NCBI RefSeq assembly: GCF_009913235.1
Contig: NZ_CP047897.1
Location: 3,347,001 to 3,411,000 of the forward strand
Source of the DNA: Nibribacter ruber
Lineage (GTDB): Bacteria; Bacteroidota; Bacteroidia; Cytophagales; Hymenobacteraceae
Direction: 5' to 3'
Length of the DNA: 64,000 bases
The notes under the pieces are model-generated. The model was given only the letters and a program-made list of their open reading frames with translations. It did no database searches and was not told the DNA's origin. The position numbers and the translations under genes were made by a program. Within the stretch, counting starts at the first letter, position 1. Each line of letters opens with the position of its first letter. This document shows positions 33,741 to 41,700 of this stretch, in pieces.

Positions 33741-34111
33741 GAAGGATCTTCTAAAAGGGTAGGCAGAAGTGTACGCGCAGGCTTTGGGCTTGTTGTGGAG
33801 GGTAGAGAAGTTGTCTTCGTTTTTGGGTTGTTTTGCAGGAAACAGGCCAAAAACGGCACTCCGCTCCATTGTTTTCTCAAGAGAGACCAAGGCGAAATTG
33901 ATTCTCAGGAGAATGCCGTACTTTTGCACCTCTTATGGCAAATTCCTTCTCCTTCTTTCTGGCCCTCACGCCCCCGTGAGGTTGGGCTCCCAGGATAGTT
34001 TCAAGTAAAGGCTTGTCTCTTTTTCAAAAAATGGCCTGTTGCCAAGGCCGAATTACTAAACACGCCTAAGGTTAAATTTAGGTGTCTTCCGTTCCTTATT
34101 GATTTTTAAGA
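33741..34111. other. intergenic region between divergent genes
   Basis: Contains PE19 at 33818-33855 and a small hairpin CCTCACG/CGTGAGG near 33963-33980. No gene or clean promoter match was found. Confidence 0.5.
33818..33855. repeat. PE19
   Basis: Arms CGTTTTTGGGTTGTTTTG and GGAAACAGGCCAAAAACG. It is one of the few copies on the 5' side of genes (78 nt upstream of the beta-CASP start). Confidence 0.8.
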
Positions 34112-35641
34112 ATGAAGCCTATAATTCGTCTGTTTGATTTCAGTCAGAAAGTAGATTATAAGAAAGAGGTGTTGGCCGGACTCACGGTGGCCATGACCAT
34201 GATTCCTGAGTCGCTTTCCTTCGCTATTCTGGCTGGTTTTCCGCCGTTGGTGGGGTTGTATGCGGCCTTTATCATGGGCTTGGTGACGGCCGTGCTAGGC
34301 GGAAGGCCGGGCATGGTCTCTGGCGGCGCCGGTGCTACAGCGGTGGTGCTCATTGCCCTCATGCAAGGTCATGGCTTGGAGTATGTGTTTGCCGCCGTGG
34401 CCTTAGCGGGCATATTGCAGATTCTGGTGGGCGTGTTCAAGCTGGGCAAGTTCATTAGATTGGTGCCCCAGCCGGTCATGTTCGGGTTTGTGAACGGCTT
34501 GGCGGTCATCATTTTTATGTCGCAGGTAGAGCAGTTCAAAAGCGGTACGGGTTGGTTGTCTGGTGACACGCTCTACATCATGGCCGGACTAGTAGCCTTG
34601 ACCATTGCCATCATTCTGGTGTTGCCCAGGATTACCAAAGCCGTACCACCGTCCTTGGTGGCCATTCTAGTGGTCTTTGGCGTGGTGATGGGTTTTGACA
34701 TTGACACCAAACTGGTGCGTGACATCGCCTCGGTGAGTGGTAGCCTGCCGCCGTTCCATGTTCCGCAGATTCCTTTCACGCTGGAGACCTTGCAAATCAT
34801 CTTCCCGTATGCCTTGATCATGGCTGGGGTGGGCCTTACAGAAAGTTTACTCACCATGAACCTGGTAGATGAAATCACCGGCACACGCGGCAATGGCAAC
34901 CGCGAAAGCATGGCCCAGGGTACGGCCAACGTGCTGAATGGCTTCTTCTACGGCATGGGAGGCTGTGCCATGATTGCCCAGACGCTGGTGAACCTTTCGG
35001 CTGGTGCGCGTGCAAGATTGGCAGGAATTGTGGCCGCCTTCACCATTCTCACTATTATTCTAGTAGGTGCGCCTTTTATTGAACGTGTGCCCATGGCCGC
35101 GCTGGTAGGTGTGATGGTGATGGTGTCTATTGGTACGTTTGAGTGGATTAGCTTTAGAATCATCAACAAAATGCCCAGGCATGATGTCTTCGTGGGTATC
35201 TTGGTAGCCGTGATCACTGTTTGGCTGCACAACTTAGCCTTGGCCGTGTTGATTGGCGTCATCATCTCTGCTCTGGTGTTTGCCTGGGAAAGCGCCAAGC
35301 GCATACGAGCCAGAAAGTACCTGGATGAAAATGGTGTGAAGCACTATGAACTGTACGGACCATTGTTCTTCGGATCTGTGGCCGCGTTCACTGAAAAGTT
35401 TGACGTATCCGATGACCCGCAGAAAGTCATCATTGATTTCAAAGACAGCCGCGTGGCGGATATGTCGGGCATTGAAGCCCTCAACAAACTCACCGATCGC
35501 TACCAGAAAGCCGGCAAAAAACTCCACCTCCGTCACCTAAGCCCCGACTGCCTTGTCCTGTTGAAAAACGCCAAGGATGTGATTGAGGTAAATATTGTGG
35601 AAGACCCGCATTATGGGGTTGTGACGGATGAGTGGGTGTAA
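34112..35641 (+). CDS. SulP-family anion transporter with STAS domain
   Basis: A 509-residue inner-membrane transporter of the SLC26/SulP family (sulfate, bicarbonate or other anions). Residues about 15-400 have 10-14 hydrophobic segments, including SLSFAILAGFPPLVGLYAAFI (transmembrane helix 2 region) and GGRPGMVSGGAGATAVV (helix 3 region), both family hallmarks. Residues about 415-505 are a cytosolic STAS domain (VIIDFKDSRVADMSGIEAL, with the conserved Asp-Met-Ser-Gly phosphorylation-site region). The ending is truncated after the last STAS strand. The transported anion cannot be read from the sequence. It is monocistronic, followed by PE20. Confidence 0.92.
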   Translation: MKPIIRLFDFSQKVDYKKEVLAGLTVAMTMIPESLSFAILAGFPPLVGLYAAFIMGLVTAVLGGRPGMVSGGAGATAVVLIALMQGHGLEYVFAAVALAGILQILVGVFKLGKFIRLVPQPVMFGFVNGLAVIIFMSQVEQFKSGTGWLSGDTLYIMAGLVALTIAIILVLPRITKAVPPSLVAILVVFGVVMGFDIDTKLVRDIASVSGSLPPFHVPQIPFTLETLQIIFPYALIMAGVGLTESLLTMNLVDEITGTRGNGNRESMAQGTANVLNGFFYGMGGCAMIAQTLVNLSAGARARLAGIVAAFTILTIILVGAPFIERVPMAALVGVMVMVSIGTFEWISFRIINKMPRHDVFVGILVAVITVWLHNLALAVLIGVIISALVFAWESAKRIRARKYLDENGVKHYELYGPLFFGSVAAFTEKFDVSDDPQKVIIDFKDSRVADMSGIEALNKLTDRYQKAGKKLHLRHLSPDCLVLLKNAKDVIEVNIVEDPHYGVVTDEWV

Positions 35642-35651
35642 AGGCGATGAG

Positions 35652-35689
35652 CGTTTTTGGCTTGTTTTCTGGAAAGTAGGCCAAAAACG
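35652..35689. repeat. PE20
   Basis: Arms CGTTTTTGGCTTGTTTTC and GGAAAGTAGGCCAAAAACG; starts 10 nt after the SulP stop codon. Confidence 0.85.
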
Positions 35690-35708
35690 AATCCCCTAGC
35701 TAAACGCA

Positions 35709-35888
35709 GATTCTCCCCTTGAGGGGAGCGCAGAGGGGTGTTTACATTAGCAGGTCATAGCTTTCTCAACTAAAAAGATAACTCTGAAGAAGGTCCCTAC
35801 TTCTATATTGGTTGGGGTAATCTCTGGTGTAAGCAAGATATAATCCTCTTGTGTAAACACCCCTCTACGCTCCCCTCAAGGGGAGAAT
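35709..35888. repeat. inverted repeat pair, ~38-bp arms
   Basis: The left arm (35709-35746; GATTCTCCCCTTGAGGGG, then AGAGGGGTGTTTACA) is repeated in inverse orientation at 35851-35888 with one mismatch, around ~104 bp of AT-rich sequence. A third related copy with an internal insertion lies at 62434-62507. No gene is inside. It might be a small miniature element or a double hairpin. Confidence 0.75.
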
Positions 35889-35927
35889 CCGCAACTTCAA
35901 ACAGCTTTGGTGCTTTGGTGTTGAGAC

Positions 35928-35964
35928 AAAGGGCTCACAGTTTCTGCAACTGTGAGCCCTTTTT
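35928..35964. terminator. bidirectional terminator between sulP-like gene and galT
   Basis: A 12-bp stem GGGCTCACAGTT / AACTGTGAGCCC with a 4-nt loop, flanked by AAA and TTTT. It lies 6 nt from PE21. Confidence 0.85.
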
Positions 35965-35970
35965 GCTATT

Positions 35971-36008
35971 CGTTTTTAACCTGATTTCCAGAAAACAAGC
36001 TAAAAACG
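35971..36008. repeat. PE21
   Basis: Arms CGTTTTTAACCTGATTTC and GAAAACAAGCTAAAAACG. Its right end directly abuts the galT stop codon (0 nt). Confidence 0.85.
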
Positions 36009-37034
36009 CTATACCAACCCGCGTAACCGCTCGGCAGCGCTTTCTGGGGTGATGTCCCGCTGTGGGTTGCCCATGAGTTCATAGCCTACCATGAATTTCT
36101 TGACGGTGGCGGAGCGCAGAAGCGGTGGGTAGAAGTGCATGTGGAAGTGCCATTCCGGGTGCTCCTGTCCATCGGTGGGGCTTTGGTGCAGGCCGGCAGA
36201 GTAGGGGAAGGAGGTCTGGAATAGGCGGTCGTAGACTTCAGAGAGCTGTTTCATGATAGCGGCGAAGGCGTCTTTCTCCGCATCGGTCATCTGGCCCAGA
36301 TGTTGGAAATGGCGCTTAGAGACAATCATGGTCTCAAACGGCCATACCGCCCAGAATGGAATGAGCGCTACAAAGTGCTCGTTCTCCAGCACAATGCGCG
36401 TCTTCTCCTCCAACTCCAAGGCCAGGTAATCTGCCAAAAGGCTTCGGCCGTTCTCCTGAAAGTACTGGGCTTGTTGCACGGTTTCTTTGGCAGGCTCTAC
36501 TGGTACTGAGCTTTGCGCCCAAATCTGGCCGTGCGGGTGCGGATTGCTACTGCCCATCACTTGGCCCTTGTTCTCAAAAATCTGCACGTAGTTGATGTAG
36601 TCCAGCGCGCCCAGTTCCAGGTATTGCTGTTGCCACAGGTCCACCACTTTTCTAATCTCAGGCACACTAATCTCAGACAGAGTCAAGTCATGGCGTGGTG
36701 AGAAGCAGATGACTTGGCAGATGCCTCGCTCACTTTCGGCTTTGATGAGGTTACCTTTGGTGAAGGAGCCAGCAGGCGTCTCTGATTGCAAAGCCGCAAA
36801 GTCATTGGTGAACACAAACGTGGACGGGTAGTCTGGATTGGTTTCGCCGTTGGCGCGCAGGTTGCCGGGGCACAGGTAGCATCCCGGATCATACTGCGGC
36901 CTTTCTTCTATGGTCACCGCTTCCTGCTGGCCCTGCCACGGCCGCTTTGACCTATGCGGAGACACCAAGACCCAGTCGCCGGTGAGGGCGTTGTATCTTC
37001 TATGCGAATGGTCGTTTAAATCAAAAGACTCCAT
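36009..37034 (-). CDS. galT: galactose-1-phosphate uridylyltransferase
   Basis: Leloir-pathway enzyme that exchanges UMP between UDP-glucose and galactose-1-phosphate. The active-site motif [11 protein letters not shown] contains the nucleophilic His, and the structural metal Cys pair is in [27 protein letters not shown] near the N-terminus and [15 protein letters not shown] near the C-terminus are family signatures. At 341 residues it is the normal bacterial length. It follows galK by 63 nt on the minus strand and belongs to the LacI-linked galactose locus. Its stop codon directly abuts PE21. Confidence 0.95.
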   Translation of the reverse strand: MESFDLNDHSHRRYNALTGDWVLVSPHRSKRPWQGQQEAVTIEERPQYDPGCYLCPGNLRANGETNPDYPSTFVFTNDFAALQSETPAGSFTKGNLIKAESERGICQVICFSPRHDLTLSEISVPEIRKVVDLWQQQYLELGALDYINYVQIFENKGQVMGSSNPHPHGQIWAQSSVPVEPAKETVQQAQYFQENGRSLLADYLALELEEKTRIVLENEHFVALIPFWAVWPFETMIVSKRHFQHLGQMTDAEKDAFAAIMKQLSEVYDRLFQTSFPYSAGLHQSPTDGQEHPEWHFHMHFYPPLLRSATVKKFMVGYELMGNPQRDITPESAAERLRGLV

Positions 37035-37082
37035 TGGTTAATGAGTGATTGAGTGATTGCTGGAATGAGTGAATGGTGATGG

Positions 37083-37119
37083 CGTCTTGGCCTGTTTTCA
37101 GGAAACCGGGCTAGAAACG
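37083..37119. repeat. PE22, overlapping the 3' end of galK
   Basis: A 37-bp degenerate copy (CGTCTTGGCCTGTTTTC and GGGCTAGAAACG). Its right part lies inside galK and its centre supplies the TGA stop codon at 37098-37100. Confidence 0.7.
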
Positions 37120-38258
37120 AGGCTGCTGCCGTTGACAATCTCGGCAATATAGGCTTTCATCTTAATGCCAAATTGCTGTTCATAGGCATCTTCCATCGTC
37201 TGAATATAAGGGCCTACCTGGTCTAATTTCACCAAGTTAATAGTACAGCCGCCAAAACCTCCGCCCATCATGCGTGCGCCTAACACGGCCTCGTTCTTCT
37301 TGGCTAAGTCGGCTAAGAAATCCAGCTCGGGACAGCTTACTTCATAGTCATGTTGCAGGCCCTGGTGCGAGGCGAACATCTTTTCGCCAAAGGCAGCCAT
37401 GTCTTTGCGTTCCAAATCCTGACAGGCGCCTTCTACGCGCAGGTTTTCTTCCACCACGTACTTGGAACGCTTGTAGACCACCGGGTCAAATTCAGATTGG
37501 TGTTGGGCCAACATCTCTAAAGTAGCATCGCGTAGACTGTTCACTTCTGGGTAATGCTTATTCAGGATAGCCACACCGGTCTCACATTCTTGACGGCGGG
37601 TGTTGTACTCACTGGAGGCCAAGGAATGCTTTACTTGGGTGTCTAACAGGACGATGCGGTAATCATGCATGTCTAGGTCATAATAGTGGTAGTCCAGAGA
37701 GCGGCAGTCTAGTTTTACCACGCGGTCATACTTGCCGAACATGCTGGTAAACTGGTCCATGATGCCGCACATGACGCCGGCAAACTCATGCTCGGCTTTC
37801 TGGGCCATCTTCACCAAGTCCAGCTTATCAATGTTGAGCGCGTACAGGTAGTTCAATCCATACGCCAATCCGCACTCTACTGCCGCCGACGAAGACAAGC
37901 CTGCCCCAATGGGAATATCGCCCCCGAACACTAGGTTAAAGCCTTTAATGGTATGACCCGCCCGTTGCAATTGAGCAATGACGCCCAGCAGGTAGTTCGC
38001 CCACCGGATGTCGCTTTTTTCAATCTTGTCCAGGTCAAAGGACGCCGTCTCCTCCAGGTCATAGGAGTAGACATTGAATAGGTTAGTACCGTTGGGCGCC
38101 AAGGCAAAGTAAATCTCTTTGTTGATGGCGGCCGGCAGCACAAAGCCATTGTTATAGTCCGTATGCTCGCCAATAAGGTTGACGCGGCCCGGGGAGCGTA
38201 CCACCACGGGGTCTAAGCGGTAAAGTTCTTTGTATTTGGAGACGATGTCTTGCACCAT
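37098..38258 (-). CDS. galK: galactokinase
   Basis: ATP-dependent phosphorylation of alpha-D-galactose to galactose-1-phosphate, feeding GalT. GHMP-kinase motifs: substrate loop SPGRVNLIGEHTDYNNGFVLP, ATP loop GDIPIGAGLSSSAAVE and C-terminal GARMMGGGFGGCTINLV. I set the start at the ATG at 38258 (MVQDIVSKYKELY), 386 residues, normal for the family. The frame stays open 83 codons further upstream only because it runs through non-coding direct repeats. The last residues (LVSSPVS) and the stop codon are encoded by PE22, so the native C-terminus has been replaced or trimmed by the element. Confidence 0.94.
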   Translation of the reverse strand: MVQDIVSKYKELYRLDPVVVRSPGRVNLIGEHTDYNNGFVLPAAINKEIYFALAPNGTNLFNVYSYDLEETASFDLDKIEKSDIRWANYLLGVIAQLQRAGHTIKGFNLVFGGDIPIGAGLSSSAAVECGLAYGLNYLYALNIDKLDLVKMAQKAEHEFAGVMCGIMDQFTSMFGKYDRVVKLDCRSLDYHYYDLDMHDYRIVLLDTQVKHSLASSEYNTRRQECETGVAILNKHYPEVNSLRDATLEMLAQHQSEFDPVVYKRSKYVVEENLRVEGACQDLERKDMAAFGEKMFASHQGLQHDYEVSCPELDFLADLAKKNEAVLGARMMGGGFGGCTINLVKLDQVGPYIQTMEDAYEQQFGIKMKAYIAEIVNGSSLVSSPVS

Positions 38259-38365
38259 AGGGTAGGTTGTTTTGCTTGGTGTAAATAGAATCTGGGCAAA
38301 CGCGCCGTTTATATTAACGCATCTGCCCAGATTTTGATAAGGTAATTGGTGGAAGGTTCTCCAGT

Positions 38366-38502
38366 AGGAACCTAAGTGCAAAGTAGATGTAGCCACACCT
38401 CTCCACTTTAGGGCTGGTACTATTCTGCTTGTTGGTGATAACACCAACAAGGGCAAGGAAGAACCCAAATGAAAAGTAGATTTAGCTAAACCTCTCCACT
38501 TT
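38366..38502. repeat. direct repeats upstream of galK with central palindrome
   Basis: Two ~45-bp direct repeats at 38366-38410 and 38456-38502 (shared AAGTAGAT, TAGC, CCTCTCCACTTT) flank a perfect GTTGGTG palindrome at 38429-38450 (copy 3). They are followed by a TGTCATCCTGAAAGGA block also seen at about 8955. The rest of the gap to 38629 holds no gene. Confidence 0.7.
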
Positions 38503-38629
38503 GTCATCCTGAAAGGATTTTGTGGGCAAACTAGAAAGGCATAAACTCAAATGCTTTTCCATTTCGCTCACAAGATCTTGGCAAGATGGCATAATACATA
38601 ATAACACGCTTCTTCCTGAATCTTCTCTC

Positions 38630-40267
38630 TTACCAGAATACAGTATACAAGGCCGCTAGAATGCCGCAAATTATAATAGACCACACGGCAAAAGAAGTGG
38701 TTGTCTTGAACATGGAAGCGTCAATCTCCAGGCCTTTCGGGTTGTCTTTGCTTCTAGGATCCAATAAACTCATGACAATCATGATGAAGGCTAAGACGCC
38801 AAACACAATGCCCATCCGGTTGATGAAAGGGATTTCCTCAAACTGGAATTTCAGGAAGATGGATAACGGAATGGTTAACAGTGCCGCCGTCAAGGCCGCC
38901 GCAGAGGTAGTGCGTTTCCAGAAGAAGCCCAGCGCAAAAATGGCAAACACGCCCGGCGAAATGAAGCCCGTATATTCCTGAATGTATTGAAAGGCCTGGT
39001 CCAGGTTGCGTAGCAAAGGCGCTACCAGCACGGCAATAATAAAGGATGCCAACACGGCAATTCTGCCCATGCCTACCAAACGTTTCTCAGAGGCATCTTT
39101 GTTAAAGAATTTTTGGTAAATGTCTAGCGTGAAAATGGTAGAGATACTATTGGCCTTACCCGCCAAAGAAGCTACAATGGCGGCCGTCAAAGCCGCAAAG
39201 GAAAGACCTCTCAAACCGATAGGCAACAGCTCCAACAACACCGGGTAGGCGTGGTCTGGTTTAATGTGGCCAGCGGCATTGGTCATCTCCTGCTGGAACG
39301 CTCCGTTTTTAAACAGCACGTACGCGGCAATACCTGGCAACACCACAATCACGGGCATCAATAATTTTAAGAAAGCCGCGAATAAGAGACCGTTACGGGC
39401 AGTGTTCAGGTCGGCGCCCAAGGCACGCTGGGTAATGTACTGGTTGCAGCCCCAGTAGCTCAAGTTGATAATCCACATGGACCCGAAGATCACAGATAAG
39501 CCGGGCAGTAACTCATACGCATCGCGGGTGCCGCCTTGGCCGTTTGGGATCATCATTTCGCCTTCAGAAACTACCATGCTAAAATGGTCTGTCGCTTCTC
39601 TGTGGATGATGGACAGGCCGTCAAAGATGCCGCTGCCGCCTAGTTGGTCAGACACCAAATCTACGGCCAGGTAGGTGGTTGCCAATCCGCCCAAAACCAA
39701 TACAAACACCTGTATAACGTCTGTGTAGCCAATCACCTTCATGCCACCCAGCGTGATAAAGATGGCGAAGATGGCCATGCCGTACATGCAGTAGTAAAAG
39801 TCTAGTCCCGTGATGGTCTGTATGGCCAAGGCCCCCAGGTACAAGATAGAGGACAGGTTCACAAACACGTACACCAACAGCCAGAACACCGCCATGATGG
39901 TGGCCACGCCGTTGTTATACCGCTGTGACAAGAACTGCGGCATGGTGTAAATCTTGTTCTTGAGGTAAATGGGGATAAAGAAGATAGCCACCACAATCAA
40001 GGTAGCAGAGGCCATCCACTCATAACTAGAAATGGCCAGACCCATGGCAAAACCAGAACCCGACATCCCAATGAACTGCTCAGCGGAAATGTTAGAGGCA
40101 ATCAACGATGCGCCAATGGCCCACCAAGTCAAAGACCCCTCGGCTAAGAAGAATTCCTTAGAATCCAGTGTCTTGCTTTGCTTGCGTTTGTAAATCCAGT
40201 ACCCGTACCCCGACACAATCAGGAAGTACAATAAGAAGATAGCGTAGTCAATGGTGTGTAATCCCAT
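38630..40267 (-). CDS. SSS-family sodium/sugar symporter
   Basis: A 545-residue inner-membrane transporter of the sodium:solute symporter (SGLT-like) family. In this locus it most likely imports galactose. About 14 hydrophobic segments are present. The N-terminal region LAEGSLTWWAIGASLIASNISAEQFIG carries the conserved sodium/substrate helix, and GGMKVIGYTDVIQVFVLVLGG and FISPGVFAIFALGFFWKRTT are typical of vSGLT-like proteins. I use the ATG at 40267 (MGLHTIDYAIFLLYF); a longer frame upstream lacks membrane-protein character. It lies between galK and lacI on the same strand. Confidence 0.92.
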   Translation of the reverse strand: MGLHTIDYAIFLLYFLIVSGYGYWIYKRKQSKTLDSKEFFLAEGSLTWWAIGASLIASNISAEQFIGMSGSGFAMGLAISSYEWMASATLIVVAIFFIPIYLKNKIYTMPQFLSQRYNNGVATIMAVFWLLVYVFVNLSSILYLGALAIQTITGLDFYYCMYGMAIFAIFITLGGMKVIGYTDVIQVFVLVLGGLATTYLAVDLVSDQLGGSGIFDGLSIIHREATDHFSMVVSEGEMMIPNGQGGTRDAYELLPGLSVIFGSMWIINLSYWGCNQYITQRALGADLNTARNGLLFAAFLKLLMPVIVVLPGIAAYVLFKNGAFQQEMTNAAGHIKPDHAYPVLLELLPIGLRGLSFAALTAAIVASLAGKANSISTIFTLDIYQKFFNKDASEKRLVGMGRIAVLASFIIAVLVAPLLRNLDQAFQYIQEYTGFISPGVFAIFALGFFWKRTTSAAALTAALLTIPLSIFLKFQFEEIPFINRMGIVFGVLAFIMIVMSLLDPRSKDNPKGLEIDASMFKTTTSFAVWSIIICGILAALYTVFW

Positions 40268-40337
40268 GTGGTAGTAAAGCTTTTTGTTAGTTTGGTTTGG
40301 GTATGTGGAAGGTGTTAAGATACTAATATTGGAGAGG

Positions 40338-41363
40338 TTACTGATCGGGTGGCCTGGAGGAATCACGCACTACCAGCTTAGGGTCTAGCACTATTTTCTG
40401 GGGAAGAGTTTCTGTGTTGGCATTCCCCGTGATAGCGTTGAGCAAGAGCTGAGCGGCCTCGCGGCCCATTATATTGGTCTGTTGGTCCACGGTGGTAAGG
40501 CTGGGGGTGATGTACGCGCTGAACGCCTCATTGGCAAACCCCACCAAACCAATCTGCCCCGGCTGATGGAACTCGGTTTCTTTGATGGCCTGCAAGGCAC
40601 CCAGCGCCGTGAAGTCCTCTACTGCAAACACGGCGTCAGGCATCAGGTCCAACTGCAATAACTGGTTCATCCTTTCTCTACCCGAGTCAATGGAGACTTT
40701 GCCGTAGACAATCAAATCCTCATCCACCACCAGCTTATTAGCAGAAAGGGCGTCTACGTAGCCGCGCAGCCGCTCATGGAAAATCTTGATGTGTGATGGT
40801 CCGGCAATGTGCGCAATTCGTCGGTAGCCCTGCTCCACCAGGTGTTCGGTGGCCATGTACGCACCTTTGTAATCATCAATGACCACGGTAGACACGCCCA
40901 AATCCTCAATGGCGCGGTCAAACAGAATCAAGGGCGTGTTGCGCCTTTTGGCCTCCAGAAAGTGGCTGTAGTGCGTGGTTTCTTTGGCAATGGAAGCAAT
41001 GATGCCGTCTACGTTAGACTGCAACAAGGTTTGAATGCCCTGTACTTCTTGCTGATACCGCTCATTGGATTGGAACAACAGCACATTGTAGCCTCTGGCC
41101 TTGGCCACTTCCTCAATGCCATGAATCACAGACCCAAAGAAACTGATCTCGGCAGACGGAATGATGACCCCAATGACCATGGACTTGCCTGACCGTAAGG
41201 AGCTAGCCATGCGGTTCTGTTGGTAATTGAGCTGTTTGGCCGTGACCCGCACCATTACCTTTGTCGCCTCACTGATAGAGGGATGGTCATTCAACGCCCG
41301 TGACACGGTGGCCGCCGAGGTGTTGAGAGCTTTGGCAATGTCATGGATGGTGGTTCTGGGCAT
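40338..41363 (-). CDS. LacI-family transcriptional regulator
   Basis: A 341-residue DNA-binding regulator. Residues 1-60 are the LacI helix-turn-helix and hinge (TIHDIAKALNTSAATVSRALND, then QQNRMASSLRSGKS). Residues about 60-335 are the periplasmic-binding-protein-like sugar sensor (VIGVIIPSAEISFFGSVIHGIE, DGIIASIAKET, GLVGFANEAFSAY). It sits between the galactose genes and divergent galactanase genes. A 16-bp palindrome of classic LacI type lies 5 nt upstream of its ATG, so autoregulation is likely. The effector is probably galactose or a galacto-oligosaccharide, inferred from context. Confidence 0.94.
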   Translation of the reverse strand: MPRTTIHDIAKALNTSAATVSRALNDHPSISEATKVMVRVTAKQLNYQQNRMASSLRSGKSMVIGVIIPSAEISFFGSVIHGIEEVAKARGYNVLLFQSNERYQQEVQGIQTLLQSNVDGIIASIAKETTHYSHFLEAKRRNTPLILFDRAIEDLGVSTVVIDDYKGAYMATEHLVEQGYRRIAHIAGPSHIKIFHERLRGYVDALSANKLVVDEDLIVYGKVSIDSGRERMNQLLQLDLMPDAVFAVEDFTALGALQAIKETEFHQPGQIGLVGFANEAFSAYITPSLTTVDQQTNIMGREAAQLLLNAITGNANTETLPQKIVLDPKLVVRDSSRPPDQ

Positions 41364-41368
41364 GAGTC

Positions 41369-41384
41369 ACGTAATCGATTACGT
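41369..41384. promoter_or_regulatory. LacI-type operator O1
   Basis: Perfect palindrome ACGTAATCGATTACGT, 5 nt upstream of the lacI ATG. It shares 15 of 16 bases with O2. A LacI-family consensus with central CG fits this spacing. Confidence 0.85.
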
Positions 41385-41589
41385 AAATATAGAAGAAAGA
41401 AAATGACACAAGCAACACCCTCGGTTTCAAATCTTACCAAATGGAGTCTTGTCATAACACCCAGGTTACCAGAGATTACTTGCTTAAAAACCCTTTAAAG
41501 CGCCTATTCTAATGAGAACTGTCAGGGGTTTGGCAGCAGAGCAGGATTTTCATAATTTGGAAATGTAGCAACAACTTCTTAGTTATGCA

Positions 41590-41605
41590 ACGTAATCGAT
41601 TGCGT
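41590..41605. promoter_or_regulatory. LacI-type operator O2
   Basis: ACGTAATCGATTGCGT, one base from O1 and extended by GCA...TGC-like flanks. It lies 95 nt upstream of the GH53 ATG and 205 nt from O1, so looping between the two sites is possible. Confidence 0.85.
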
Positions 41606-41622
41606 AAGGCTTAACCATGTAC

Positions 41623-41660
41623 CGTTTTTAGGCTGATTTCTGGGAAACAGGCAAAAAACG
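41623..41660. repeat. PE23
   Basis: Arms CGTTTTTAGGCTGATTTC and GGGAAACAGGCAAAAAACG. Unusual location: in the probable 5' untranslated region of the GH53 gene, between operator O2 and the ATG. Confidence 0.8.
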
Positions 41661-41700
41661 ACGTCATTCCTCAATAAACCCTAGGTTACCTATCAGAAGT

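Noticed and set aside
32370-33929. Start of the beta-CASP gene at 33929
   Set aside because: The first 63 codons run through PE19 and show no family similarity; MTISFYGAAQTVTGS at 33740 is the standard family start.
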